From Alphaproteobacteria bacterium (GTDB lineage Bacteria; Pseudomonadota; Alphaproteobacteria; Micavibrionales; SZUA-601), in assembly GCA_028290805.1 (NCBI GenBank), contig JAQGJA010000099.1:1-6697 (forward strand): DNA of 6,697 nucleotides, in the 5' to 3' direction. Position 1 is the stretch's first letter. The number at the start of each line of letters is the position of its first letter. Position numbers and translations under genes: made by a program. Of the stretch, positions 1 through 6,286 are shown one piece after another. The notes below the pieces were generated by a model that did no database searches, was not told the DNA's origin, and saw nothing but the letters and a program-made list of their open reading frames with translations.

Positions 1-36
1 ACGGCCAAGATGGGGGAGATCAGCTGTATAAACCAT
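1..36 (-). CDS. 5' end of an unidentified gene (partial, runs off left edge)
   Basis: Seen: an ATG on the minus strand at 36-34 opens a frame that stays open to the window edge and reads MVYTADLPHLGR. A GAGG Shine-Dalgarno-like stretch lies 5 nt upstream (42-45), and a plausible promoter lies at 68-96. Inferred: this is the start of the next minus-strand gene beyond the groEL terminator, transcribed separately from the chaperonin operon. Twelve residues are too few to assign a family or a cellular location. The competing explanation is that this stretch is the tail of a rightward gene: two plus-strand frames run to stops at 76-78 and 87-89. The aligned promoter, ribosome binding site and start favour the minus strand, but only modestly. 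Confidence 0.4.
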   Translation of the reverse strand, partial: MVYTADLPHLGR

Positions 37-67
37 GGGATCCTCAACGGAAGGTTAAGATTTATCT

Positions 68-96
68 ATCTTACATGATCTTTACGTAAAAGTCAA
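68..96 (-). promoter_or_regulatory. Putative sigma-70-type promoter reading toward the left edge
   Basis: On the minus strand TTGACT (91-96) and TAAGAT (68-73) are separated by exactly 17 bp. The predicted start near 61 gives a leader of about 25 nt before the ATG at 36. It lies just beyond the groEL terminator, as expected for an independent downstream transcription unit. Assigned by pattern only. Confidence 0.45.
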
Positions 97-123
97 AACC
101 TATTGGATAACTTTACCCATTCA

Positions 124-150
124 TAAAAACCCCGGATTGCTCCGGGGTTT
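124..150 (-). terminator. Rho-independent terminator of the groES-groEL operon
   Basis: A perfect 10-bp stem (AAACCCCGGA at 127-136 with TCCGGGGTTT at 141-150) closes a 4-nt loop. On the minus strand it is followed by a run of five T (129-125). It begins 37 nt after the groEL stop codon. The plus-strand side lacks a continuous T run, so it should act mainly on minus-strand transcripts. Confidence 0.9.
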
Positions 151-186
151 GCATTTGTAATAAAGCTGCCAGAACGGCCGGGTTCT

Positions 187-1848
187 TTAGAAACCCATAC
201 CGCCCATGCCGCCCATGGCATCCATGCCGCCCATTCCGCCGCCGTGACCGTGGTCGTTGGCGGCTTTTTTCTCGGGGGCGTCGGCGATGGTCGCTTCTGT
301 CGTAATCATCAGGCCTGCGATCGAGGCGGCCGATTGCAGGGCGACGCGGACGACTTTTGCAGGGTCGATAATGCCTTCGGTGACCATGTCGCAGAACGTG
401 TCGGTTGCCGCGTTATAGCCATAGGTATTCGATCCTTGTTCCAGCAATTTGCCGACAATAATCGAGCCTTCGGCGCCGCAGTTTTGCACGATCTGGCGGA
501 TCGGCGCTTGCAGGGCCTGGCGCACGATAGCGATGCCGATATCCTGGTCGGCATTGTCGCCTTTCAGGGTTTCCAGCGCCTTGGTTGCGTACAGCAAGGC
601 GGTACCGCCGCCGGCCACGATGCCTTCTTCGACAGCGGCCTGGGTGGCGCGGTGCGCATCATCGATGCGGTCTTTTTTCTCTTTCACTTCGACTTCGGTC
701 GCACCGCCGACACGGATCACGCCGACGCCGCCGGCCAGCTTGGCCAAACGTTCCTGCAGTTTTTCCTTGTCGTAGTCGGAAGTGGTGGCTTCCATCTGGG
801 CTTTGATTTGCTTGACGCGGGTTTCGATGTTGGATTTTTCAGCCGTGCCGATGATCGTGCAGGTATCCTTGGTGATCATCACCTTGACGGCTGTGCCCAG
901 CATGTCCAGCGTGGTGGTTTCCAGCTTCATGCCCAGATCTTCCGAGATCACGGTGCCGTTGGTCAAAATCGCCATGTCTTCCAGCATCGCTTTGCGGCGA
1001 TCGCCGAAACCGGGGGCCTTGACGGCGGCGATTTTAAGACCGCCGCGCAATTTATTGACAACCAGAGTCGCAAGCGCTTCGCCTTCGATATCTTCGGCAA
1101 TGATCAATAACGGACGGCCCGATTGCACGACGGCTTCCAGCACAGGCAGCAAAGGCTGCAGCGTGGAGAGTTTTTTCTCGTTGAACAAAATATACGGATT
1201 GTCCATCACGACTTCCATTTTCTCGGCATTCGTAATGAAATACGGAGAGATATAGCCGCGATCGAACTGCATGCCTTCGACGACTTCCAGTTCGCTTTCC
1301 ATCGATTTGGCTTCTTCGACGGTGATCACGCCTTCATTGCCGACTTTTTCCATCGCCATGGCGATCATCTTGCCGATTTCGCTGTCGCCATTGGCGGAAA
1401 TGGTGGCGATTTTGGCGATTTCATCGTTAGATTTGATTTTCGTAGCGCGGGCCTGCAGATCGGCGACGACGGCGGTAACCGCTTTGTCGATGCCGCGTTT
1501 CAGGTCCATCGGATTGGCGCCGGCTTCAACAGCCTTGATGCCGGGGTTCAAAAACGCCTGGGCCAAAACGGTTGCAGTGGTGGTGCCATCGCCGGCCTGG
1601 TCGTTGGTACGGGAAGCGACGTCTTTGGCCAGTTGCGCACCCATGTTTTCATAGGCATCGGACAATTCGATCGACTTGGCGACGGTAACGCCGTCTTTGG
1701 TGATCTGCGGCGCGCCGTATGATTTTTGAATCAAAACGTTGCGGCCTTTTGGACCAAGCGTCACTTTGACGGCATCGGCCAGTTTATCCACGCCGGCCTT
1801 CATCTTGCGGCGGGCATTGGTGCTGTGAATGATTTCTTTAGCGGCCAT
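187..1848 (-). CDS. groEL: Chaperonin GroEL (Hsp60), 553 aa
   Basis: GroEL is the 60-kDa subunit of the cytoplasmic double-ring chaperonin, which folds proteins by ATP-driven encapsulation under the GroES lid. Residue numbering matches E. coli GroEL without gaps through at least residue 204. Visible are the nucleotide-binding LGPKGRNV (31-38), TKDG with Asp52, GDGTTT with catalytic Asp87 (86-91), the apical substrate- and GroES-binding segment RGYISPYF (197-204), the Asp398-equivalent in RIDDAHRAT, and the AGGG motif. The C-terminus is the usual flexible Gly-Gly-Met tail, here with an NDHGHG insertion and ending MGGMGF. The ATG at 1848 is chosen because the protein then begins MAAKEI, as in the family, and AGGAG lies 7 nt upstream (1856-1860). 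The frame stays open to 1950 through the intergenic repeat, which is not coding. It is cotranscribed downstream of groES. One oddity is Pro at position 102, where E. coli has Glu. Confidence 0.98.
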   Translation of the reverse strand: MAAKEIIHSTNARRKMKAGVDKLADAVKVTLGPKGRNVLIQKSYGAPQITKDGVTVAKSIELSDAYENMGAQLAKDVASRTNDQAGDGTTTATVLAQAFLNPGIKAVEAGANPMDLKRGIDKAVTAVVADLQARATKIKSNDEIAKIATISANGDSEIGKMIAMAMEKVGNEGVITVEEAKSMESELEVVEGMQFDRGYISPYFITNAEKMEVVMDNPYILFNEKKLSTLQPLLPVLEAVVQSGRPLLIIAEDIEGEALATLVVNKLRGGLKIAAVKAPGFGDRRKAMLEDMAILTNGTVISEDLGMKLETTTLDMLGTAVKVMITKDTCTIIGTAEKSNIETRVKQIKAQMEATTSDYDKEKLQERLAKLAGGVGVIRVGGATEVEVKEKKDRIDDAHRATQAAVEEGIVAGGGTALLYATKALETLKGDNADQDIGIAIVRQALQAPIRQIVQNCGAEGSIIVGKLLEQGSNTYGYNAATDTFCDMVTEGIIDPAKVVRVALQSAASIAGLMITTEATIADAPEKKAANDHGHGGGMGGMDAMGGMGGMGF

Positions 1849-1914
1849 GTGTTGGCTCCTTAATACTGTTAAAAGGTGGATTTCGAAATGCCGTGATAAC
1901 GGCAAAAATTTTAT

Positions 1915-2005
1915 TAACCACAGAGGCACAGAGTTATAGAGGAGGTTCACAGAGATTTATTTTCTCTCTCTGTGAACCTCTGTGCCCTCTGTGTCTCTGT
2001 GGTTT
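1915..2005. repeat. Long imperfect inverted repeat between groES and groEL, built of heptamer copies
   Basis: Seen: the outer arms pair over 10 bp (1916-1925 with 1995-2004), then, after one mismatch, over 7 bp (1927-1933 with 1987-1993). An asymmetric internal loop follows, then a perfect 12-bp inner stem (1944-1955 with 1967-1978) around an 11-nt loop. The heptamer CACAGAG occurs three times in the left arm (from 1919, 1927, 1948), and its complement CTCTGTG four times in the right arm (from 1968, 1978, 1987, 1995). No long T run follows on the minus strand, so it is not a typical terminator. Known from memory: similar CCACAGAG-type intergenic repeats occur dispersed in many bacterial genomes. 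Inferred: in the groES-groEL mRNA it would form a stable stem-loop able to affect processing, stability or read-through. Confidence 0.9.
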
Positions 2006-2019
2006 AAACTTTTTTCACG

Positions 2020-2337
2020 CTACGCCGCTTTTTGCTGCGCGGTGGTGGTCGTGTCCAGAATCCCCATGATGTCGGATTCTTTCATGACCAGATATTCCTT
2101 GCCGTCGATGGTCAGTTCGGTGCCGGACCATTTGGCGAAGACAACGGTATCACCTGTCTGTACGGCCAGCGGACGGGTCGTGCCGTCTTCGCCGTGATAG
2201 CCGGTGCCAACAGCGACAACGGTGCCTTCCATCGGTTTTTCTTTGGCGGTGTCTGGGATGATGATGCCACCCTTGGTAGTCTCTCTGCCTTCGAGACGGC
2301 TTACCAGGACGCGGTCATGCAAGGGGCGGAAGCTCAT
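2020..2337 (-). CDS. groES: Co-chaperonin GroES (Hsp10), 105 aa
   Basis: GroES forms the heptameric lid that caps the GroEL ring in the cytoplasm. The sequence has the family opening FRPLHDRVLV, then a mobile loop with GGIIIPDTAKEKP (about residues 23-35) that docks on the GroEL apical domain. The roof-loop region EDGTTRPL is followed by GDTVVFAKWSGTE, and the core ends in MKESDIMGI. It is about 8-10 residues longer than typical 95-97-aa GroES, because of a polar Thr/Gln/Ala tail after the last conserved strand. The ATG at 2337 has AGGAG 7 nt upstream (2345-2349). It is the first gene of the operon, directly under the CIRCE-controlled promoter, with groEL 171 nt downstream. The identification is secure; only the tail is unusual. 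Confidence 0.97.
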   Translation of the reverse strand: MSFRPLHDRVLVSRLEGRETTKGGIIIPDTAKEKPMEGTVVAVGTGYHGEDGTTRPLAVQTGDTVVFAKWSGTELTIDGKEYLVMKESDIMGILDTTTTAQQKAA

Positions 2338-2371
2338 GCGGTTTCTCCTTGAAATGATTGAAAAGTCTGAA

Positions 2372-2398
2372 TTAGCACTCCCCTAAGGCAAGTGCTAA
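2372..2398 (-). promoter_or_regulatory. CIRCE operator (HrcA binding site)
   Basis: The inverted repeat TTAGCACTC (2372-2380), a 9-nt spacer and AAGTGCTAA (2390-2398) match the CIRCE consensus TTAGCACTC-N9-GAGTGCTAA at 17 of 18 arm positions. The only change is A for G at 2390. It covers the predicted groES transcription start (about 2397) and lies in the 5' leader. In other bacteria HrcA bound here represses groESL until heat or unfolded protein titrates GroEL away. No hrcA gene is in the window. Confidence 0.95.
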
Positions 2399-2403
2399 CA
2401 AGG

Positions 2404-2432
2404 GTTATAGGACTGAATTCCGGAATCGTCAA
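2404..2432 (-). promoter_or_regulatory. groES-groEL promoter
   Basis: On the minus strand TTGACG (2427-2432) and TATAAC (2404-2409) are spaced by exactly 17 bp, each with one mismatch to the sigma-70 consensus. The predicted start falls inside the CIRCE element, giving a leader of about 60 nt. This arrangement fits a vegetative promoter under HrcA repression rather than a sigma-32 promoter. Confidence 0.85.
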
Positions 2433-2492
2433 GGGAATCCTTGAATGTAACACCCATTATTGCCATCCCTTACTCCGGTAAAGGCTTTTCCT

Positions 2493-2521
2493 TTGTAATC
2501 TTCCAGCACTTATGTCATAAT
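2493..2521 (+). promoter_or_regulatory. Putative extended -10 promoter of the two-gene hypothetical operon
   Basis: TTGTAA (2493-2498) and CATAAT (2516-2521) are spaced by 17 bp, with a TG dinucleotide at 2513-2514 giving an extended -10. Transcription would start near 2528, about 17 nt before the ATG at 2545. It is divergent from the groES promoter, with the two -35 boxes about 60 bp apart. Confidence 0.55.
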
Positions 2522-2544
2522 GCGGTCATATTATGGAGATCCTG

Positions 2545-3468
2545 ATGACCCTGGATAAAAAATCTGCCCTGGAAGCTGCCCCGGCACCTGACGTGGATTC
2601 TGTCCCTGCGCCCCCTTTGCATCCGGTTATAAAAGCTGCGCTTGCTTTCCAGTCGGCGCACGGGGATCAGGGGCTCAAGTTTTCGGCCACCCAGACTATG
2701 ATCAACGAGATGGCAAAAATACATGACAAAAACAAGCCGCGCGACGAAGCCGTTTCCGAAATGGGCCGGATCAATGAAGAGCTTGCCCCTTTAACCGAGG
2801 ACACCCGTGCTGTTCTTGCCGTTATTTCCACGGGCGCTTATTACAAGGGTAAAATGCAAAAAACCCAGCTGACAAAGGATATAGACGCCTATATCACCTA
2901 TTCAAAAAACCTGATGACCTATCTGGCCGATGAAAGGGCGGAAGGCGCCGAAGTCTCTACCGATGAATTCGCCGCAGCCTCCCTCACCCTGGCCGCTATG
3001 ACCGCCGATCTTGCCGAAGAAAACATCACCGCTTTTTCGATGATGACGGAATATGCCCTGGCGCTTTTCGATGCAAAAAACGGCCAGGACCATTTCGCCA
3101 ATTACGCCGCCCCCGGCGAAGAAAAAATGACGAACCAGACTGAAGGGCTCGACCTCATGCGCCGGGCCGCGAAGCTGGCAGTACCAAAATTTAAAAACGG
3201 CCATTTGCTTGATGTTGACCTGATACGGGTGATAGATGTCAAAAACATGATGGCTTACCAGGATGGCGGCGAAAAAGCCTTTGCAGAGGAACAAGCCCGC
3301 GATGCCGCCGACATCGTTCTGGCCGACGTCACTATCGCGCTGAATGAACTTGAACAGACCGCAAAAATAAAAGTCTTCCACAGCAATATAACCAGCCTGC
3401 CAGCGATCGAAAGCAGGCACCGGGCAATGGACTATACCGTCTCCAAGCCCCGACAATTCAATATTTAA
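2545..3468 (+). CDS. Hypothetical protein, 307 aa, helix-rich, first gene of an unknown operon
   Basis: I do not recognise this protein. It opens with an Ala/Pro-rich, probably disordered segment (about residues 8-26) and continues as a charged, Ala- and Met-rich, mostly helical chain. It has no cysteine or tryptophan, no signal peptide and no membrane segment, so it is probably cytoplasmic. No catalytic motif is evident. An in-frame ATG at 2533 would give 311 aa, but the ATG at 2545 is preferred: GGAG (2535-2538) sits 6 nt before it, and the predicted transcription start leaves almost no leader for the 2533 start. The second gene starts 35 nt after its stop, so the two are probably cotranscribed. 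It diverges from groES, but nothing in the protein ties it to chaperone work. Codon structure and the ribosome binding site make it a convincing real gene. Confidence 0.85.
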   Translation: MTLDKKSALEAAPAPDVDSVPAPPLHPVIKAALAFQSAHGDQGLKFSATQTMINEMAKIHDKNKPRDEAVSEMGRINEELAPLTEDTRAVLAVISTGAYYKGKMQKTQLTKDIDAYITYSKNLMTYLADERAEGAEVSTDEFAAASLTLAAMTADLAEENITAFSMMTEYALALFDAKNGQDHFANYAAPGEEKMTNQTEGLDLMRRAAKLAVPKFKNGHLLDVDLIRVIDVKNMMAYQDGGEKAFAEEQARDAADIVLADVTIALNELEQTAKIKVFHSNITSLPAIESRHRAMDYTVSKPRQFNI

Positions 3469-3503
3469 TACCTCAATTTGATCAACCACGCGGAGTATTA
3501 CCG

Positions 3504-5093
3504 ATGTTAAACTTTTTATTGACTGATAAACAAAAACGGGCAAAAGCCCTGCAGGAAAAATTAGATGCGGCTAAAAGACCCAGCGGTGATTTAAGCGTGA
3601 CAGCGGTCGTCGATCTGTACAAAACAGCGTATGACAGGGATACGGTCGATGCCCTTATTGCGCAAAAGCCCAAAAAAGGGGTCGCTCTTGAGGCGGCCAA
3701 ACTTATGAAAGAGATTGATCTCGCAAAAACAGCTTTAAAGAATCGCGATATCGGTCCTGCCGTTGCAAAAATTGAGGATGGCTCCCCGCTGAATATTTTT
3801 GAAGAGATTGTGTCGGATACATCAAATCCGCATGCGCTCGAAGCACGGCTTGCCGTCATGCCCTTATTGGCTAAAAAAGGCCGAGGCGACGGACAGGGAG
3901 ATTATAATTGCGCTCAAGCCGGAAAACAATACGGGCACGAAGCCATCAAAGCCTATAGCAAAGATAAAAAGTCTGAGGAATGCCAGGCTGCGCTGGTCGC
4001 TTTGGATAAAAATTTTTCGCCCAACAGTGATGGTACATACGCCGATTACTATCTTGAAGAGTTTCGCAAAGGTGATCCCGAACTTTTTACAGCAGGGGAA
4101 GCCGCGCTTAAAATTGTGAAAACGGGCAGGCGTTCAACCCATAGCCTGTCCCTACCGGATAATATTGCTATCCTTAAATTTCATTCCGACGACCAGGCAA
4201 AGGTGCAAGCTATAAAAGAAATCGCCGTTGAAACCCAGAACATGCGCAACGGCGAGAACGTTAAAAAAAGTTTCCACCTCCTGCTTGATCATGTCAAAAC
4301 GAAAGACGGCCAGGCCAAGCCTTCCCAGCAGGAAGCAATAAAAACCCTGGTGGAGGATTTTCATCATATGACCAGCCCTTATAACGGTGAAGAAAATCCC
4401 GAAGCCGACAAGTTTTATGGCGTTATCATTGACGAACTTCAACACGGCAACCGGGCAGTCCTTCAGGAAGTCTTTGACACCCCGGAAAAGACGCATCGAT
4501 TTCTGACGGATTACAGCCGTTATAAATCGTCAAAGAGTAACAACACGGAATATAAAATAACGGATCTTTTGCCGCCTGAACTTGAAGGCGAAGAAATCGA
4601 CGGCGTGCGTAATCATTTTGCCCAGCAGAAGCTGAAAACGATTGCTCCCGTTTACATGGCCTCTGACCGTGACCGCGTTTTTAATAGCGGTATAGCTTCA
4701 TATGCCTCAGAAGCACGAGAGGCCGCCACCTTATGCCGTATCGTGCTTTCCGGTTCCTCTCAAAAGGCTCATGGCCTGGCGGAAGCAGGATTAAAACAAC
4801 TCGTCCTGCTGGAAGACAGCAAAAAGAAACTGGACCAGAATGCATTGTCGGAAATGCGTGGCGATTTGCAGAACTCTAGCCATTCCTATATCGAACTGGC
4901 TGAAAAACATATCGAACAGACTCAGGATAAAATAGGTTATGGCCGCGCTGCACTGGATGTCCTGAAGTATAACGGCACACAGGCCACCATCGCCGTTGCG
5001 GATCGCATTGCGGCGCAAACATCCGCTGGCGCCGAAGTTAAAGCAATGGACACCGCGCACGTTTTTTCGATTAAATCAGCTTCTTCAAAGTAA
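3504..5093 (+). CDS. Hypothetical protein, 529 aa, helix-rich, second gene of the operon
   Basis: The function is unknown. The ATG at 3504 has GGAG 8 nt upstream (3492-3495). The protein starts MLNFLLTDKQKRAKALQEKL, a short hydrophobic stretch followed by a basic amphipathic helix. It then consists of many short Ala/Leu/Lys helices, for example the stretches around residues 59-79, 111-124 and 145-170, which could stack as an alpha-solenoid (inference from composition only). A Gly/Asp-rich loop lies at about 126-133. It has three cysteines and no tryptophan. No cleavable signal peptide, membrane span, nucleotide-binding or protease motif was seen. It uses more A/T-rich codons than groEL, judged by eye. 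It shares an AMD-containing C-terminal segment with the preceding gene, but this is too short to argue homology. Its stop lies 37 nt from the stop of the convergent 85-aa gene, with no clear terminator between them. Confidence 0.87.
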   Translation: MLNFLLTDKQKRAKALQEKLDAAKRPSGDLSVTAVVDLYKTAYDRDTVDALIAQKPKKGVALEAAKLMKEIDLAKTALKNRDIGPAVAKIEDGSPLNIFEEIVSDTSNPHALEARLAVMPLLAKKGRGDGQGDYNCAQAGKQYGHEAIKAYSKDKKSEECQAALVALDKNFSPNSDGTYADYYLEEFRKGDPELFTAGEAALKIVKTGRRSTHSLSLPDNIAILKFHSDDQAKVQAIKEIAVETQNMRNGENVKKSFHLLLDHVKTKDGQAKPSQQEAIKTLVEDFHHMTSPYNGEENPEADKFYGVIIDELQHGNRAVLQEVFDTPEKTHRFLTDYSRYKSSKSNNTEYKITDLLPPELEGEEIDGVRNHFAQQKLKTIAPVYMASDRDRVFNSGIASYASEAREAATLCRIVLSGSSQKAHGLAEAGLKQLVLLEDSKKKLDQNALSEMRGDLQNSSHSYIELAEKHIEQTQDKIGYGRAALDVLKYNGTQATIAVADRIAAQTSAGAEVKAMDTAHVFSIKSASSK

Positions 5094-5130
5094 CGTTCCG
5101 CTATATTATTGAAGACTGAACCAGAAGCGT

Positions 5131-5388
5131 CTAATCCACTGCGTAAGGATTGTTGCGCTGTACAGGGCGCGTCGGTGCGACAAGGCAGTCTTCCTTGAAT
5201 TGGCTGATCATGCGGCCTAGGCGGGCGCCAAAGGAAGAATGGGCGTCTTCCAAGCGCGATTGTTCAATGATCTGATAACGATCGGGGTTATTATCCATAA
5301 GATACTGGCGAAAATCGTCTTCATGGTGAAATTTTCTTTCTTCCAGCGCTTCTTCCCGGCTTTGGAAAAACATTTCCAGGATCTTCAT
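5131..5388 (-). CDS. Hypothetical small charged protein, 85 aa
   Basis: A short gene with strong expression signals: GGGAGG (5395-5400) lies 6 nt before the ATG at 5388, and a promoter lies just upstream. The protein begins MKILEMFFQSREEALEE and is rich in Glu, Asp, Arg and His, with a helical N-terminal half. A DNNPDRYQIIEQS stretch sits in the middle, and it ends in a Pro/Asn-containing tail (PTRPVQRNNPYAVD). There is one cysteine near residue 66, no signal peptide and no membrane span. An in-frame upstream ATG at 5415 would add nine residues but lies at the predicted transcription start and has no ribosome binding site, so 5388 is preferred. It lies 94 nt downstream of the secreted-protein gene on the same strand and may also receive read-through from it. 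I do not recognise the family. Confidence 0.75.
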   Translation of the reverse strand: MKILEMFFQSREEALEERKFHHEDDFRQYLMDNNPDRYQIIEQSRLEDAHSSFGARLGRMISQFKEDCLVAPTRPVQRNNPYAVD

Positions 5389-5420
5389 CTCACACCTCCC
5401 AATGTTTGTGAACAATGTTA

Positions 5421-5450
5421 AGTATTCCAGATTTAAACAGGTGCTGTCAA
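5421..5450 (-). promoter_or_regulatory. Putative promoter of the 85-aa protein gene
   Basis: On the minus strand a perfect TTGACA (5445-5450) is followed 18 bp later by AATACT (5421-5426), preceded by TGG as an extended -10. The predicted start near 5414 gives a 26-nt leader holding the strong Shine-Dalgarno sequence. It lies wholly in the gap after the upstream gene's stop at 5483. Confidence 0.6.
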
Positions 5451-5482
5451 GAAATATTCATGCGTTCGATGGTGCGGTGCGG

Positions 5483-6286
5483 TTATTTAATTTCAGCCTG
5501 TACGCGCTGGATGATATTTTCCTGTGGGCGGGGCGGCGCCTGGGAAGGATCGACATCGGAGGCCGGGCCGCCGACGGTTTCGCCCTTGTTCAAAGGAAGC
5601 TCCAGCGCATTTGCGTCGCGCGGGGCCACTTCGAATTTTTTGTAGACGATAATCCGCTTCTCGCGTGGGGCGGTGATTTCAACTGCCATGGCCTCGGCCA
5701 GAATCACATGTATTTTCGCCCCCGAAGGCATGATGAAATCCTCGGGGTCGGCGGCGACGGGACGGATAAGGATCGATGCGCGTACAGGCCCTTTGCCTTT
5801 TTCGGTATAAGATTGCAGCATGTCGAAATTGTCGAACTCATAAGGCGGGGCCAGGGCAGAAATCGCTTTGCCGTTGCGCAGGAAAATACCGTAATTTTCG
5901 CCGCCGATCTGATAGATCACCGGATCGTCCATTTCAATTGTCTGCAACAAGGCGCTGCGCAACTGGGTGTTCACCTCCTCGACCTTTAAAAAGCGGGAAA
6001 CGACCATGGGCGTGTTTGCGCTATAGGAATTATACAATCCCTGCAGAAATATTTTTTGTTCGACCAACCGCGCATCCCCGACATAACTGGGCGAACCGCG
6101 GCGCAAGGAGGGATTGCTGGCAAGCAGGCTGTCGTAATTGGGCGTACGTTCCAAAAGCTTGTTGTATAAGAGGCCGATTTCAAGCGGCAAGGCTTCGGGC
6201 TGGTCGCCGTTCACCCCGGCGCGTGCAGGCATGGCCGTGAAAGCAAGGAGGAAAACAGCAGCGAAAAACAGGCAGGTTTTTTTCAT
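5483..6286 (-). CDS. Hypothetical secreted or periplasmic protein, 267 aa
   Basis: Seen: an N-terminal Sec signal peptide with a basic start (MKKT), a hydrophobic core (CLFFAAVFLLAF) and an AxA-type cleavage site, ARA before Gly24. There is no lipobox and no later membrane span, so the mature protein of about 244 aa is expected in the periplasm or outside the cell. The mature part begins with a helical segment (about 30-120, including a LYNKLLERTPNYDSLL stretch). A region rich in beta-type residues follows (IYQIGGENYGIFLRNG, then VRASILIRPV and AKIHVILAEAMAVEI). A Pro-rich, probably disordered tail precedes a short C-terminal helix. The start at 6286 is chosen for the signal peptide, although no good Shine-Dalgarno sequence precedes it. 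The frame stays open to 6520, but that extension would bury the signal peptide and contains the TTAAACCCC repeats. I do not recognise the family; an envelope role is inference. Confidence 0.83.
   Translation of the reverse strand: MKKTCLFFAAVFLLAFTAMPARAGVNGDQPEALPLEIGLLYNKLLERTPNYDSLLASNPSLRRGSPSYVGDARLVEQKIFLQGLYNSYSANTPMVVSRFLKVEEVNTQLRSALLQTIEMDDPVIYQIGGENYGIFLRNGKAISALAPPYEFDNFDMLQSYTEKGKGPVRASILIRPVAADPEDFIMPSGAKIHVILAEAMAVEITAPREKRIIVYKKFEVAPRDANALELPLNKGETVGGPASDVDPSQAPPRPQENIIQRVQAEIK

Noticed and set aside
1..89. Plus-strand frames ending at 76-78 and 87-89 as the 3' end of a gene
   Set aside because: Two different frames are equally open over this short length and neither gives a recognisable sequence; the minus-strand promoter and start are better supported, though not decisive.
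244..1110. Plus-strand 288-codon open frame opposite groEL
   Set aside because: It is antisense to the strongly conserved groEL, rich in Phe/Asp/Gly/His as expected of a complementary reading, and has no ribosome binding site or promoter; a shadow of the real gene.
1849..1950. N-terminal extension of groEL to an ATG at 1950
   Set aside because: It would translate half of the intergenic inverted repeat and precede the conserved MAAKEI start, which has its own Shine-Dalgarno sequence.
1915..2005. Intercistronic hairpin as the groES terminator
   Set aside because: No T run follows the stem on the transcribed strand, groEL has no separate promoter that I can see, and a clear terminator lies after groEL.
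2902..3543. Minus-strand 213-codon open frame
   Set aside because: It overlaps the 307-aa gene, crosses the operon gap and the second gene's start, and has aromatic-rich composition typical of an antisense shadow.
5094..5130. Bidirectional terminator between the convergent genes
   Set aside because: Only 4-bp complementary segments are visible, with no stable stem and no T run.
5402..5989. Plus-strand 195-codon open frame
   Set aside because: It is antisense to the signal-peptide protein and to the promoter of the 85-aa gene, and it has no supporting start signals.
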